From CADEED01 sp963711635 (GTDB taxonomy: Bacteria > Pseudomonadota > Gammaproteobacteria > Steroidobacterales > Steroidobacteraceae): 64,000 bases of DNA. Every line of letters starts with the position of its first letter. Positions within the stretch are counted from its first letter, which is position 1. The DNA lies in contig CAVQEZ010000006.1 of assembly GCA_963711635.1 (NCBI GenBank), positions 1-64,000 on the forward strand, given 5' to 3'. The notes below the pieces were generated by a model. The model made no database searches. It saw only the letters and a program-made list of their open reading frames with translations, and had not been told where the DNA came from. A program made the translations under genes and the position numbers. Shown piece after piece: positions 16,350 through 24,933 of the stretch.

Positions 16350-16700
16350 GCGCAGCGTCGTCAAGGCAAATGCCATGCCCTGCGGGTCCAGCAACACGGC
16401 CATCTGATCTCCGTCGGGCAGCGTGGTGGCGGGAATGATCACCTTCGCGCCCAGTCCGGCAGCCTGCGCCAACGCGGCAGCCACGTCGGAAACGCCTATG
16501 AACAGTTGCACGAAGTTGGGCGCATGCGGCGGCGCCGGCCAGATACCGCCCTGGATGCCCTGAGTGCTGCCGGTGTCGATGCGCCGGTAACCGAGCGCGT
16601 TGTCCGCGTCGATCCTCCAGCCAAACAACCTGCCGTAGAAGGCCGCGGTCTCCTCGGGAGACTTCGCGAGGATCTGGAACTGCACGACGGGATGACTCAT
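16338..16700 (-). CDS. VOC (glyoxalase/bleomycin-resistance) family protein
   Basis: 120 residues with the beta-alpha-beta-beta-beta pattern of the vicinal oxygen chelate fold: VVQFQILAKSPEETAAFYGRLFGW, a middle strand region, then FVQLFIGVSDVAAALAQAAGLGAKVI and QMAVLLDPQGMAFALTTL. The metal-ligand positions seem to be partly substituted, as in many VOC proteins of unknown function. It converges with the HTH gene, overlapping by 12 bases. No substrate can be assigned. Confidence 0.82.
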   Translation of the reverse strand: MSHPVVQFQILAKSPEETAAFYGRLFGWRIDADNALGYRRIDTGSTQGIQGGIWPAPPHAPNFVQLFIGVSDVAAALAQAAGLGAKVIIPATTLPDGDQMAVLLDPQGMAFALTTLRSGS

Positions 16701-16776
16701 GCAGCGAGGGTAAGGGATGCGACCAGCGTCGCGACAGGTACCCGGCGCAAGTTCCGGGGCAGCTATTCGCCCCGGA

Positions 16777-18873
16777 TCACCACATCTGCTTCAGGCGCGA
16801 CGCCACGTCGATGGCGCCGGAGTCGGCCGATGCCTCTTCGATCTTCACTTCGACGTTGGAGCCCTGGAAGGTCTGCTCGTCGAAACACTTCACGACTTTC
16901 TCGGTGAGGAAGCGGCTGCGCGCTCCGTAGACGTGGCCGTCCGAGGTCTTGGGCTGGCTGGTGATCTGGAAGCGCAGCGGCACCACGCAGGTCAGGTCAT
17001 TGCGTGCGCGGGTCATCGCCACGTACAGCAGGCGGCGCTCCTCCTCGAGAATCTCGGCCTTGCCGGCCGCGAATTCGTTCGGAAAACTGCCCTCGACGAC
17101 GTTGAGAACGTAGACGCTGTCCCACTCCATGCCCTTCGCCGAGTGGATGGTCGAGAGCACCAGGTAATCCTCGTCGAAGTTCGCCTGTGCGCCCATGTCA
17201 CCGGTTGCCTGCGGCGGGTCGAGCGTCAGCTCGGTGATGAATCGCTCACGCGTCGGGTACTGTGACGACAGCAGCTCGAGCTGATCGAGATCGCCGACAC
17301 GCATGTGCACGTGTTCATACATGCGTTCCATCTGCGGCCGGTAGAACTCGCGCGCCAGCGCAATCTGGCCGCGCCATTCGCGGTTCGGCTCGGCCAGCAG
17401 CGTGAAGATCTCGAGGAACTTCTTCCACGCGACACGCGTTTCGTTCGGCGGCTCGAACTTCTCGAAACACGTCCACAGACAGTCGTTGGCCATGAAATGG
17501 TCGAGTGCGCGCTTCGCATTGGCCGGGCCCATGCCGGGCATGAATTGCAGCACGCGGAACGCGGCCAGCTGATTGCGCGGGTTGTCGGCCCAACGCAGCA
17601 TGGCCAGCAGATCCTTGACGTGCGCGGCCTCGAGGAACTTGAGCCCGCCGTACTTCACGAATGGAATCTTCGCCTTGGCGAGCTCGATCTCGAGCATGTC
17701 GCTGTGCGCCGCCGTGCGGAACAACACCGCCTGGCGCCTGAGCTGCACACCCGCCTCGCGCTGCGCGAGCACGCGGGTGCAGATGAATTCCGCCTGCGTC
17801 GGCAGATCGTCGACCGTCACGAGCCGCGGTCGCGGACCCTGGCCGCGCATCGACAGCAGGTGTTTGCGATGCTGGCGCGGCGCGTCGGCCATCAGGGCAT
17901 TGGCGGCATCCAGGATGCTCTGGCTCGAACGGAAGTTCTGCGCCAGCGTGATCACCTCGGCCTTGGGCCGGTAGCGATCGGGAAATCCGAGAATGTTCTC
18001 GACCGCCGCGGCGCGGAACGAGTAGATAGCCTGGGCGTCGTCGCCGACCACGGTCACGCCCTGCCCGTCGGCCTTGAGCGCGTGCAGGATGTCGCCCTGC
18101 AGCTTGTTGGTGTCCTGGTATTCGTCCACCAGCACGTGGTCGAACAGCGCCGACACCGACTTGGCGATGCGCTCCTCGCTCATCATCGCGTGCCAGTACA
18201 GCAGCAGGTCGTCGAAATCGAGCACGCGGTACTGCGACTTGCGCTCGACGTAGCCGCGCAGCAGCTTGCCGATGTCCTCTTCGAAGTGGGAGCACCAGGA
18301 ATACTGGCCGTCGAGAGTCTCCTTCAGCGACTTCTGCGTGTTCACGCGATAGGAATAGATTCCGTAACAGGTGTCCTTGCGCGGGAAGCGCTGGCCCTTG
18401 CCCGAATAACCGAGCTCGGTGCGCACCGTGTCGACCAGGTCGGCGGCGTCGGAGCGATCCATGACCGTGAAGGCGGGATCGAGCCCCACGTGTTTGGCGT
18501 AGTGCCGCAGCAGCCGGTTGCCGATCGAATGAAAGGTGCCGGCCCAGGTCAGGCGCTGCGAAACCGCCGATGCCTTGCCGCCGAGTTTGTCATTGAACGC
18601 CTCGCGCATGATCTCGTTGGTGCGACGCTTCATCTCGACGGCCGCGCGGCGCGTGAACGTCAGCATGAGGATGCGGGCCGGATCGACGCCACTCATGGCG
18701 AGGTGCGCGACACGATGCGCGAGCGTGTTGGTCTTGCCCGTGCCCGCGCCGGCGACGATCAGCAGCGGACCCGCGCGAAAACCTTTCCCACCGGGAAGCG
18801 GTTCGCCAAAGGTCACTGCGCGCTTTTGCGGCGCGTTGAGACTTCCGAGTTGTTCGGGCGAGGGTGTGGACAT
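16777..18873 (-). CDS. UvrD/Rep-family ATP-dependent DNA helicase
   Basis: 698 residues from MSTPSPEQLGSLNAPQKRAV. Superfamily 1A helicase motifs are in order: Q motif LNAPQKRAV, Walker A AGAGTGKT (41-48), motif Ia LTFTRRAAVEMKRR, TFHSIGNRLLRHYA, Walker B VLVDEYQDTN, motif III VVGDDAQAIYSFRAA, motif IV LAQNFRSSQ, motif V LSTIHSAKGMEWDSVYV and motif VI EERRLLYVAMTRARNDL. It unwinds DNA 3'-5' and should take part in repair or replication restart. It is similar to UvrD/PcrA but with a shorter tail, and I would not call it uvrD itself. A further ATG upstream would add 16 residues. Confidence 0.92.
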   Translation of the reverse strand: MSTPSPEQLGSLNAPQKRAVTFGEPLPGGKGFRAGPLLIVAGAGTGKTNTLAHRVAHLAMSGVDPARILMLTFTRRAAVEMKRRTNEIMREAFNDKLGGKASAVSQRLTWAGTFHSIGNRLLRHYAKHVGLDPAFTVMDRSDAADLVDTVRTELGYSGKGQRFPRKDTCYGIYSYRVNTQKSLKETLDGQYSWCSHFEEDIGKLLRGYVERKSQYRVLDFDDLLLYWHAMMSEERIAKSVSALFDHVLVDEYQDTNKLQGDILHALKADGQGVTVVGDDAQAIYSFRAAAVENILGFPDRYRPKAEVITLAQNFRSSQSILDAANALMADAPRQHRKHLLSMRGQGPRPRLVTVDDLPTQAEFICTRVLAQREAGVQLRRQAVLFRTAAHSDMLEIELAKAKIPFVKYGGLKFLEAAHVKDLLAMLRWADNPRNQLAAFRVLQFMPGMGPANAKRALDHFMANDCLWTCFEKFEPPNETRVAWKKFLEIFTLLAEPNREWRGQIALAREFYRPQMERMYEHVHMRVGDLDQLELLSSQYPTRERFITELTLDPPQATGDMGAQANFDEDYLVLSTIHSAKGMEWDSVYVLNVVEGSFPNEFAAGKAEILEEERRLLYVAMTRARNDLTCVVPLRFQITSQPKTSDGHVYGARSRFLTEKVVKCFDEQTFQGSNVEVKIEEASADSGAIDVASRLKQMW

Positions 18874-18929
18874 CGATACAACAATATAAGAGAGGCATCC
18901 AAAAACAGGCTCAAGTCCCAAGGCGAGCC

Positions 18930-18943
18930 GTGACGTCCGTCAC
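18930..18943. promoter_or_regulatory. perfect 6+2+6 palindrome in a divergent intergenic region
   Basis: GTGACG-tc-CGTCAC lies in the 264-base gap between the minus-strand helicase (start 18873) and the plus-strand Nudix gene (start 19138). Its centre is 63 bases upstream of the helicase start. Symmetry and position suggest a binding site for a dimeric regulator, and the regulator is unknown. Apart from this I see nothing firm in the gap. Confidence 0.35.
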
Positions 18944-19137
18944 GTCGCAACACGCCGGAATGTGACGGCTTTTTGATCTCGAGTTGGGTCGCACGGCTCG
19001 ACGCGGCCGGCAGCCAGTGCGGGGGATTATGAGCGCGGCGCCGCGCGCCGGACAAGCACCATTCGGATGTTGCGTGAACGCACCGCATGCACCGGGCACA
19101 GTATCTGCACGCACACGACACTGGATACACTGCCGCG

Positions 19138-19662
19138 ATGTCGATCGAAAGAAAAATGATCTACGAAGGTCGCGTCATCAAGGTGAGCGTGGATACCGTG
19201 GAATTGCCGAATGGCATGCGCGTCCCGCTCGAGATCGTGCGCCATCCCGGCGGCGCCGCGGCGGTGGCTGTCGACGCCGATCACCGGGTCTGCATGCTGC
19301 GGCAGTACCGTCACGCCGCCGGCGGTTACATCTACGAGCTTCCCGCCGGCAAACTCGAGCCGGACGAACCGCCCGAAATCACCGCACGCCGCGAGCTGGT
19401 CGAAGAAGGCGCGATGCATGCCGCTCGCTGGACTTCGCTGGGCGCGTACTTCAGCTCGCCCGGCGTATTCACCGAGGTCATCCATCTGTATCTCGCCACG
19501 GAGCTCACGCCAGCCACCGCGGCGCCGGAGGCGGACGAGGTTTTCCAGGTGGAATGGTGGCCCCTGGAGCAGGCCGTCGAGCGCGCCCACGACGGGGAAC
19601 TCACCGATGCCAAGACGGTCATTGGCGTCCTGCGAGCCGCAGCCCGCTTAAAAATTGCGTGA
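19138..19662 (+). CDS. Nudix hydrolase, ADP-ribose pyrophosphatase-like
   Basis: 174 residues with the Nudix box G-x5-E-x7-REL-x-EE-x-G in GKLEPDEPP...RRELVEEGA. Upstream are MIYEGRVIKVSVDTVELPNG and LRQYRHAAGGYIYELPAG, the pattern of the ADP-sugar pyrophosphatase subfamily (NudF-like). The likely reaction is hydrolysis of ADP-ribose to AMP and ribose-5-phosphate with Mg2+. An ADP-ribosylglycohydrolase fusion elsewhere in the window (27-28.5 kb) would release ADP-ribose, a possible but distant functional link. An ATG at 19087 would add 17 residues and is less likely. Confidence 0.85.
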   Translation: MSIERKMIYEGRVIKVSVDTVELPNGMRVPLEIVRHPGGAAAVAVDADHRVCMLRQYRHAAGGYIYELPAGKLEPDEPPEITARRELVEEGAMHAARWTSLGAYFSSPGVFTEVIHLYLATELTPATAAPEADEVFQVEWWPLEQAVERAHDGELTDAKTVIGVLRAAARLKIA

Positions 19663-19746
19663 AACGGCTCACAGGCTGCGATTCGCGACCCCCGGAATGT
19701 TGGCTATGTCAAACAATAAAAAAGGCCCGTCGGTCATACTTCGCCC

Positions 19747-20124
19747 GTGACAGACAACAATTCAAACGGCAACCCGCCGCAGAACGGTAACCGGCGTCGT
19801 GCTTCTCAGATCGTGCACGACGATCGTGGTAACGCTCGCGTGGAGTGGATAGACGCCGGCTATGCAGGGGTCCCGCTGGAGCGGGCGCCGCTCAGCATCG
19901 AGCCGACACCGGCCCGCGGCGACAGCGCCAAGCTTGCGGTCGAACGCACTCGTTCTTCGGGGTTCGATCCGTATGCGCGCGTCGGCGGCGCTCACGTGCC
20001 CGAGCCGAAGAAGCCGATGGGAAAGCGCGATCTGCGCAAGCTCGGCGAGTGGATCAAGCTGAAGCGCGAGATGGAAGCGCGCAAGTCTTCAGGCGAACCC
20101 GAGCCCGAACCCGAAGCCGAATAG
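19747..20124 (+). CDS. hypothetical protein with acidic tail
   Basis: 125 residues from a GTG. The N-terminus is polar and asparagine-rich, followed by ASQIVHDDRGNARVEWIDAGY, a proline-rich stretch, SSGFDPYARVG, a basic helix KRDLRKLGEWIKLKREMEARK and an acidic tail of repeated EP. It has no signal peptide or membrane segment, and looks like a partly disordered cytoplasmic protein. I do not recognise a family. The sequence is free of errors and coding in style, so the gene is probably real. It converges with the hypothetical gene at 20137. Confidence 0.6.
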   Translation: MTDNNSNGNPPQNGNRRRASQIVHDDRGNARVEWIDAGYAGVPLERAPLSIEPTPARGDSAKLAVERTRSSGFDPYARVGGAHVPEPKKPMGKRDLRKLGEWIKLKREMEARKSSGEPEPEPEAE

Positions 20125-20136
20125 TCGGAGTCCGCG

Positions 20137-20796
20137 CTACGCGAAGCGCTCTATGTGGCGCAGCTTGCGCGCATTACCCCAGCGATAAAAACGCCGCAGC
20201 TCCGTGAGCAGCTCGCGGGTCGCGCCGCGCGTTCCGCGGGCGAGGCTGGCGGCGACGCGCCGGCAGAAGCGCCCGCCGTACGAGGATGCGGTGTGATACA
20301 GCCGCGTGCGGCCCGCCGCCGCGCTGGGATCGATGCGCGAGCGTTCGAAAAGCGCGCGGTGCAGCTCGCCCGGAAAGCGGCCGGCGCCCTGTTCGCGCAG
20401 CAGCCAGGCGCACAACACGTACTTGTCCACTTCGGCCTGCAGTTCGAGCTCCAGCAGCGTGACCGGCTTGTCGAAGCCGGCATTCCACGCCACGTAGACG
20501 AAATGGCTGACGCCCTCGGCGGCCGTCAGGTAGTCGCCGAGATTCTCGGCGTCGAGAACCGCGAAAGGATCGCGACGCCCCAGGCGTTCCAATACTTCCG
20601 CATCGATGTACAGGGCCAGCGACAGCGCGTCTTCGTCCTGCGCCACGAGGAGCTGCTCTTCACTATTACGCGCGCCCTGAAAGCGCGCGACGCTGGCGCG
20701 GTCCGTCATCAGGAACTGGACGACATCGGGCGTGGCCGCCAGGTCGTAGATCTCGGCAAGCGCACCCTGCAGAGAAGCCAGAGTGGCGGCGCTCAT
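20137..20796 (-). CDS. conserved-looking hypothetical protein
   Basis: 219 residues starting MSAATLASLQGALAEIYDLA. The middle reads ALYIDAEVLERLGRRDPFAVLDAENLGDYLTAAEGVSHFVYVAWNA, apparently helical, with LLELELQAEVDKYVL following. The last third is basic (RRFYRWGNARKLRHIERFA). No signal peptide, membrane segment or catalytic motif is seen. It lies eight bases downstream of the gene at 20804-21424, so the two form an operon and probably share a task. I do not recognise the family. Confidence 0.65.
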   Translation of the reverse strand: MSAATLASLQGALAEIYDLAATPDVVQFLMTDRASVARFQGARNSEEQLLVAQDEDALSLALYIDAEVLERLGRRDPFAVLDAENLGDYLTAAEGVSHFVYVAWNAGFDKPVTLLELELQAEVDKYVLCAWLLREQGAGRFPGELHRALFERSRIDPSAAAGRTRLYHTASSYGGRFCRRVAASLARGTRGATRELLTELRRFYRWGNARKLRHIERFA

Positions 20797-20803
20797 GGCT
20801 GCC

Positions 20804-21424
20804 TCAGTGCTCGAGCACGCTGCGCGCCGCGGGCGCAGGTTCGATGCCCAGCTTGCGCAACAGCGTGCGCGAACGCTCGCTGCCGGTCTTGACCCACAGC
20901 TCGTAGAGCCGCAGCCGATCACGATCCGAATGCTGGTAGGAGCTCTCGCTGATTTCATTGAGCGCGTCCACCATGGGCGTGAACTTCGCCGCCAGCTCGG
21001 CGAATACCTGGCGCAGCGTGCGGGCGCGCGCCGGACCGCAATTTTCCGCCAGCGTGCCATAAGCGCGTCCGCCCATGGCGATGTGGTAGTCGACATCGAC
21101 CAGCTTGCGTGCGAAGCCGGCGGAGAAGAATCCCGCGATGAACAGCGAGACGTCGCCGAGCCGCTGCAATCCGCGGAAACGCGCCTCGTGGGTGGGTGCA
21201 TCGAGCGCCTCGCCCAGCATGATGGCCAGCGGCTTGAGGCGTGTACGGGACTCGTTGGCGCTCGCATCGCGCTCGTACAGCGCATCGGCGTCCGAAAACA
21301 GCGTCAGCAGATTCACCACGTAGTGCTCGGTCTGGTCTTCGACCGCCACGTGTTGATGCGAAAGCGCGTCGTGCAACGCTTCGCGGAAGAATTCCTTGAG
21401 ACTCGCTACCGGCTGAATAGTCAT
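20804..21424 (-). CDS. hypothetical helical protein
   Basis: 206 residues from MTIQPVASLKEFFREALHDALS (an ATG at 21457 would add 11). The sequence is mostly amphipathic helices: TEHYVVNLLTLFSDADALYER, EARFRGLQRLGDVSLFIAGFFSAGFARKLVDVDYHIAMGGRAYGTLAEN, and DALNEISESSYQHSDRDRLRLYELWVKTGSERSRTLLRKLG. There is no signal peptide. First gene of a two-gene operon with the hypothetical at 20137-20796. Family not recognised. Coding quality is clean. Confidence 0.65.
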   Translation of the reverse strand: MTIQPVASLKEFFREALHDALSHQHVAVEDQTEHYVVNLLTLFSDADALYERDASANESRTRLKPLAIMLGEALDAPTHEARFRGLQRLGDVSLFIAGFFSAGFARKLVDVDYHIAMGGRAYGTLAENCGPARARTLRQVFAELAAKFTPMVDALNEISESSYQHSDRDRLRLYELWVKTGSERSRTLLRKLGIEPAPAARSVLEH

Positions 21425-21598
21425 CGCGTACCCCGATCGAACGACCTCATCGAACATATCGGCACTGCGCCTCTAACAATTGAGCGCCTGCGCGGAGCCG
21501 GGTTCCGTGACGCAGCAGCCGTTTTCCGCAGGCCGCGTACCTGCCCGCTGGCAGCCGACGTCGCACAGTGCTGACTGTCCGTCGAACGGCGACCCGGT

Positions 21599-22297
21599 TC
21601 ACAGTTCGCGCGTGAGCAGCGTCACGAGTTCGTGGAAGTCGGCGACCACATGGTCGGCGGCCGGCACATCGCCCGGCCACGCGCTTCCGCCGCGATTTAC
21701 CCATACCGTTTGCATGCCCGCGTTGCGGGGGCCGGCGACATCGGCCTGGGGTTCGTCCCCTACAAACAGGATTTCCGCCGGCGGTAGTGTCAGTGCGTCT
21801 GCGAGTGCCCTGTAGGCGCGCACATCGGGCTTGGCGACTCCGAGCTCGGCGGCGTGCAGCGTGACTTCGAAGTGTTGCGCGATACCGATCGTCCCGAGAT
21901 CGGCATTGCCATTGGAGAGCGTGGCGAGCCGGTAATGCGCCCCGAGCTTCGCCAGTGCCGGCACGACGTCGGCATATGGCACGCACTGGTTGCGAGCCGC
22001 GTGCCACAGCACGAACGCCTCGTGAGCCACGCTCCTTTCGTAACCCACGGCCTCGGCCAGCCGCGCGAATGTCTCGCGCCGGAGATACGTGAGGTCGTGG
22101 GCCTGGTGCGGCTGCTCGCGCAGCAGAGAGGCGCGCACCTCGAAGATGTCCGCCGGCGAGAAACGCTGGGGGATCCGCGGGTACCGGGCTTCGAGCCAAT
22201 CGGTGAGAATACGATCCGCGCGTTCCAGCACCGGCTCGATGGCCCACAGGGTGTTGTCCAGATCGAAGCAGACCGCGCGAATGACACCAGTACTCAT
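21599..22297 (-). CDS. HAD superfamily hydrolase (HAD-IA type)
   Basis: 232 residues from MSTGVIRAVCFDLDNTLWAIE. HAD motifs are complete: motif I FDLDNTLW with the nucleophile aspartate in DxDxT-like form, motif II LSNGNAD, motif III lysine in GVAKPD, and motif IV FVGDEPQADVAGPRNAGM. The helical cap between motifs I and II is of the C1 type. It should be a cytoplasmic phosphatase of small metabolites. The substrate is unknown. Divergent from the S9 peptidase gene with a 39-base gap. An upstream ATG at 22336 would run into that gene's start and is unlikely. Confidence 0.87.
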   Translation of the reverse strand: MSTGVIRAVCFDLDNTLWAIEPVLERADRILTDWLEARYPRIPQRFSPADIFEVRASLLREQPHQAHDLTYLRRETFARLAEAVGYERSVAHEAFVLWHAARNQCVPYADVVPALAKLGAHYRLATLSNGNADLGTIGIAQHFEVTLHAAELGVAKPDVRAYRALADALTLPPAEILFVGDEPQADVAGPRNAGMQTVWVNRGGSAWPGDVPAADHVVADFHELVTLLTREL

Positions 22298-22336
22298 GGT
22301 GTCGATGGTAGCGGGGGAAATTTTCTGGAGAAGCAA

Positions 22337-24400
22337 ATGAAGTCATGGTTGCGCGTCGCCGCGACGCTTGCCTGTGCATTGACCGTTCACGTTGCGGGCG
22401 CGGCGGACGCGCCGGGCACGTTCACGGCCACCGACCTCAATTCGATGGCGAGGATCAGCGACCCACAGGTGTCACCCAGCGGCCGCTACCTGGTCTACGT
22501 GCAGCGCGAAACGGATTTCGACGCCAACCGCGGGCGCAACGATCTCTGGCTGGTCGACCTGAGCTTCCCGTCGCCGCGGCCGCGGCGCCTGACGCAGAAC
22601 TCTGCGAACGATACGCATCCGCGCTGGTCGGTGGACGGCACCAACATCTACTTCCTGTCGTCGCGCACCGGCTCGACGCAGATCTGGCGCCTGCCCATGT
22701 CCGGCGGCGAAGCCGTGCAGATCACCGACTATCCGCTGGACGTCGGCACCTTCAAGTTTTCGTCGGGCGGCGGGCGCATCGCGCTGGGCATGGATGTCTT
22801 TCCGGATTGTGCCGACCTCAAGTGCACACGCTCGCGCCTCGACGCGGCCGCGGCAAACAAGGTCGTGGCACGCAACTTCGACAGCCTGTTCGTGCGGCAC
22901 TGGGATACCTGGCGCGATCACACGCGCTCCAATCTGTTCGTGGCGGCGGTCAACTCCGATGGTCGCGCCGGCACGCCGGTGAACGTCAGCCGCGCGCTGC
23001 AGGCCGATGTTCCCTCCAAGCCCGATGGCGGCGACGAGGAATTCACCTTCACCGAGGACGGCGTGCGCGTGGTGTTCAGTGCGCGCGTCGCGGGCCGCGC
23101 GGAACCGTGGTCCACGAACTTCGATCTCTACGAAGTCCCGTCGGACGGCAGCGCGGCGCCGAAGAACCTGACGCCGGACAACCCGGCCTGGGATACGCAG
23201 CCGGTGTTCCTGAGGAATGGGGATCTCGCCTGGATCGCGATGAAGCGGCCGGGCTTCGAAGCCGATCGCTTCGGCATCAAGCTGCGCCAGGGCAACACGA
23301 TTCGCGACGTGGCCGCGCGCTGGGATCGCTCGGTCATTCACCTCGACGTGGCACGCGACGGCAAGACGCTGCTGGCCACGGCCAATGACATCGGCCAGAC
23401 GCCGCTGTTCGCCATCGATCCCGGCAGCGGCCGCGTCTCCAACCTCTCCGGCGACGGCACCGTCTCGGAATTTGCACCGGCGACGCGCGGCAACGTGGTG
23501 GTCTGGCACGACCTCGGCACTCCGCCCGATCTGTACCTGGTGTCGCCGAAGGGCGAGCGCCAGCGGCTGACGAATGCCAATGCCGAGCGTCTCGCGTCCC
23601 GTGTGCTCGGCGCGTTCGAACACTTCAACTTCAAGGGATGGAACGACGAGACGGTGTATGCCTACGTCGTGAAGCCACCCGGGCTGGCCGCCGGGGCCAA
23701 GGCGCCCATCGCCTTCATCGTGCACGGGGGTCCGCAGTCCAGCCTGCAGAATCAGTGGAACTGGCGCTGGAATGCGCAGGCATTCGCGGCGCGCGGCTAC
23801 GGCACGGTGCTCATCGACTTCCACGGCTCGCCGGGCTACGGACAGGCATTCACGGACTCGATCAGCCAGCACTGGGGCGATCGGCCCTTCGAGGATCTGA
23901 AAAAGGGGCTGGCTACCGCGCTCGAAAAATACCCCTGGCTGGACGGCAAACGTGCCTGCTCGTTAGGCGCGTCCTACGGCGGCTACATGCAGAACTGGAT
24001 TGCCGGCAACTGGCCGGACGGGTTCCGCTGCATCGTCAATCACGACGGCATCTTCGACATGCGTTCCATGTACTACACCACCGAGGAACTGTGGTTCGTC
24101 GAGTGGGAGAACGGCGGCCCGTACTTCGAGCATCCCGAGATCCACGAACGTTTCAATCCGGCCAACCACGTCGCGCAATGGAAGACGCCGATGCTCATCA
24201 TCCACGGCGAGAAGGATTTCCGCGTGCCCTATGTGCAGGGCCTGGCCACGTTCACGGCGCTGCAGCGGCGCGGTATCGAGAGCCGCCTGGTGGTGTTCCC
24301 GGACGAGAATCACTGGGTGCTCAAGCCTAACAACAGCATCTACTGGTATGGCGAAGTGCTCGGCTGGCTGGACGCGCATACTCGTAGCGGCGCGCCATAG
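22337..24400 (+). CDS. S9 family prolyl oligopeptidase / dipeptidyl aminopeptidase
   Basis: 687 residues behind a good ribosome-binding site (TCTGGAGAAG). A signal peptide (residues 1-23, ...HVAGAADAP) directs export. The N-terminal beta-propeller has repeated segments such as DPQVSPSGRYLVYVQR, HPRWSVDGTNIYFLS and EFTFTEDGVRVVFSARV. The C-terminal alpha/beta-hydrolase has IAFIVHGGPQ, the nucleophile in GASYGGYMQ (Ser546), Asp627 in HGEKDFRVPY and His659 in PDENHWVLKP. It should release short peptides in the periplasm. The last residues and the stop codon lie inside a REP-like repeat. Upstream, the HAD gene is divergent. Confidence 0.93.
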   Translation: MKSWLRVAATLACALTVHVAGAADAPGTFTATDLNSMARISDPQVSPSGRYLVYVQRETDFDANRGRNDLWLVDLSFPSPRPRRLTQNSANDTHPRWSVDGTNIYFLSSRTGSTQIWRLPMSGGEAVQITDYPLDVGTFKFSSGGGRIALGMDVFPDCADLKCTRSRLDAAAANKVVARNFDSLFVRHWDTWRDHTRSNLFVAAVNSDGRAGTPVNVSRALQADVPSKPDGGDEEFTFTEDGVRVVFSARVAGRAEPWSTNFDLYEVPSDGSAAPKNLTPDNPAWDTQPVFLRNGDLAWIAMKRPGFEADRFGIKLRQGNTIRDVAARWDRSVIHLDVARDGKTLLATANDIGQTPLFAIDPGSGRVSNLSGDGTVSEFAPATRGNVVVWHDLGTPPDLYLVSPKGERQRLTNANAERLASRVLGAFEHFNFKGWNDETVYAYVVKPPGLAAGAKAPIAFIVHGGPQSSLQNQWNWRWNAQAFAARGYGTVLIDFHGSPGYGQAFTDSISQHWGDRPFEDLKKGLATALEKYPWLDGKRACSLGASYGGYMQNWIAGNWPDGFRCIVNHDGIFDMRSMYYTTEELWFVEWENGGPYFEHPEIHERFNPANHVAQWKTPMLIIHGEKDFRVPYVQGLATFTALQRRGIESRLVVFPDENHWVLKPNNSIYWYGEVLGWLDAHTRSGAP

Positions 24401-24431
24401 GCGCGACGTAGCGGCGCGCCATAGGCGCGAC
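24384..24431. repeat. tandem REP-like element, two 24-base units (family B)
   Basis: Two identical 24-base units (24384-24407 and 24408-24431) begin GTAGCGGCG and end GGCGCGAC. Each contains the hairpin CGCGCC-ata-GGCGCG. The array is followed by CGGGCTAC, an inverted partial copy of the GTAGC head. GTAG-headed REP hairpins are a known type in gammaproteobacteria. The first unit overlaps the S9 peptidase stop codon. No RAYT transposase is seen in the window. Confidence 0.8.
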
Positions 24432-24435
24432 CGGG

Positions 24436-24933
24436 CTACGGATCGATCTCGTGCTGCACCCGCTTGTAGTTCAGCGGCGGGCTGCCACCGCAGGAATAGC
24501 TGAGCGTGTTCAGGTCTTCGGTCAGCTTGATGTCGCAGGTGCCCGCCGGTCGCACGTCATTGGGCTGCAGGGCCGACAGCAACTCGGGGTGCTGGCGCAC
24601 TTCGCGCCATTGGGCTGGCTGCGTGAAGGCGTAGCTGAACTGCATGAGCTTTTCACCATCGGGTGAAGCTTCCAGCGCCACCAGTCTCTGCGACGGCCCT
24701 CGCGCGGTGCCGCGCTCGAGGTAGAAGGTATCGAAGCCGATCATGCGCGCGTACACCGGCGCGATGAACAGCAGTTCACCCGCCTCGTTGGTGTATTCGC
24801 CGGTCGAGTTCTGCAGGAATTGTTTGGCGTCGCGCTTGCGCATCTCGGTCTCGTTGACGCACGCAACGACGGCCAGCGACGACAGCAGCAGAACACAGGG
24901 TTTCATCCAGCGGCGCATCGAATTCCGCCTCAT
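24436..24933 (-). CDS. putative lipoprotein, third gene of the peptidase/ATP-grasp operon
   Basis: About 165 residues. MRRNSMRRWMKP at 24933 overlaps the upstream stop codon (ATGA), and a second ATG at 24918 would remove five residues. The signal LLLSSLAVVACVN has a lipobox cysteine. The mature part shows TGEYTNEAGELLF, MIGFDTFYLERG, RLVALEAS, LMQFSYAFTQPAQW and CDIKLTEDLNTLSYSCGGSPPLNYKRV. This loosely resembles CpeT-like proteins, which are known outside phycobiliproteins, but I would not claim the family. Translational coupling places it with the ATP-grasp enzyme. Confidence 0.7.
   Translation of the reverse strand: MRRNSMRRWMKPCVLLLSSLAVVACVNETEMRKRDAKQFLQNSTGEYTNEAGELLFIAPVYARMIGFDTFYLERGTARGPSQRLVALEASPDGEKLMQFSYAFTQPAQWREVRQHPELLSALQPNDVRPAGTCDIKLTEDLNTLSYSCGGSPPLNYKRVQHEIDP

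Noticed and set aside
17305..18933. Long antisense frame over the UvrD-like helicase
   Set aside because: The minus strand has all helicase motifs. The antisense product has no recognisable domain.
19955..19985. GGTTCGATCC resembling a tRNA T-loop
   Set aside because: It lies inside a protein-coding frame and no tRNA stems surround it.
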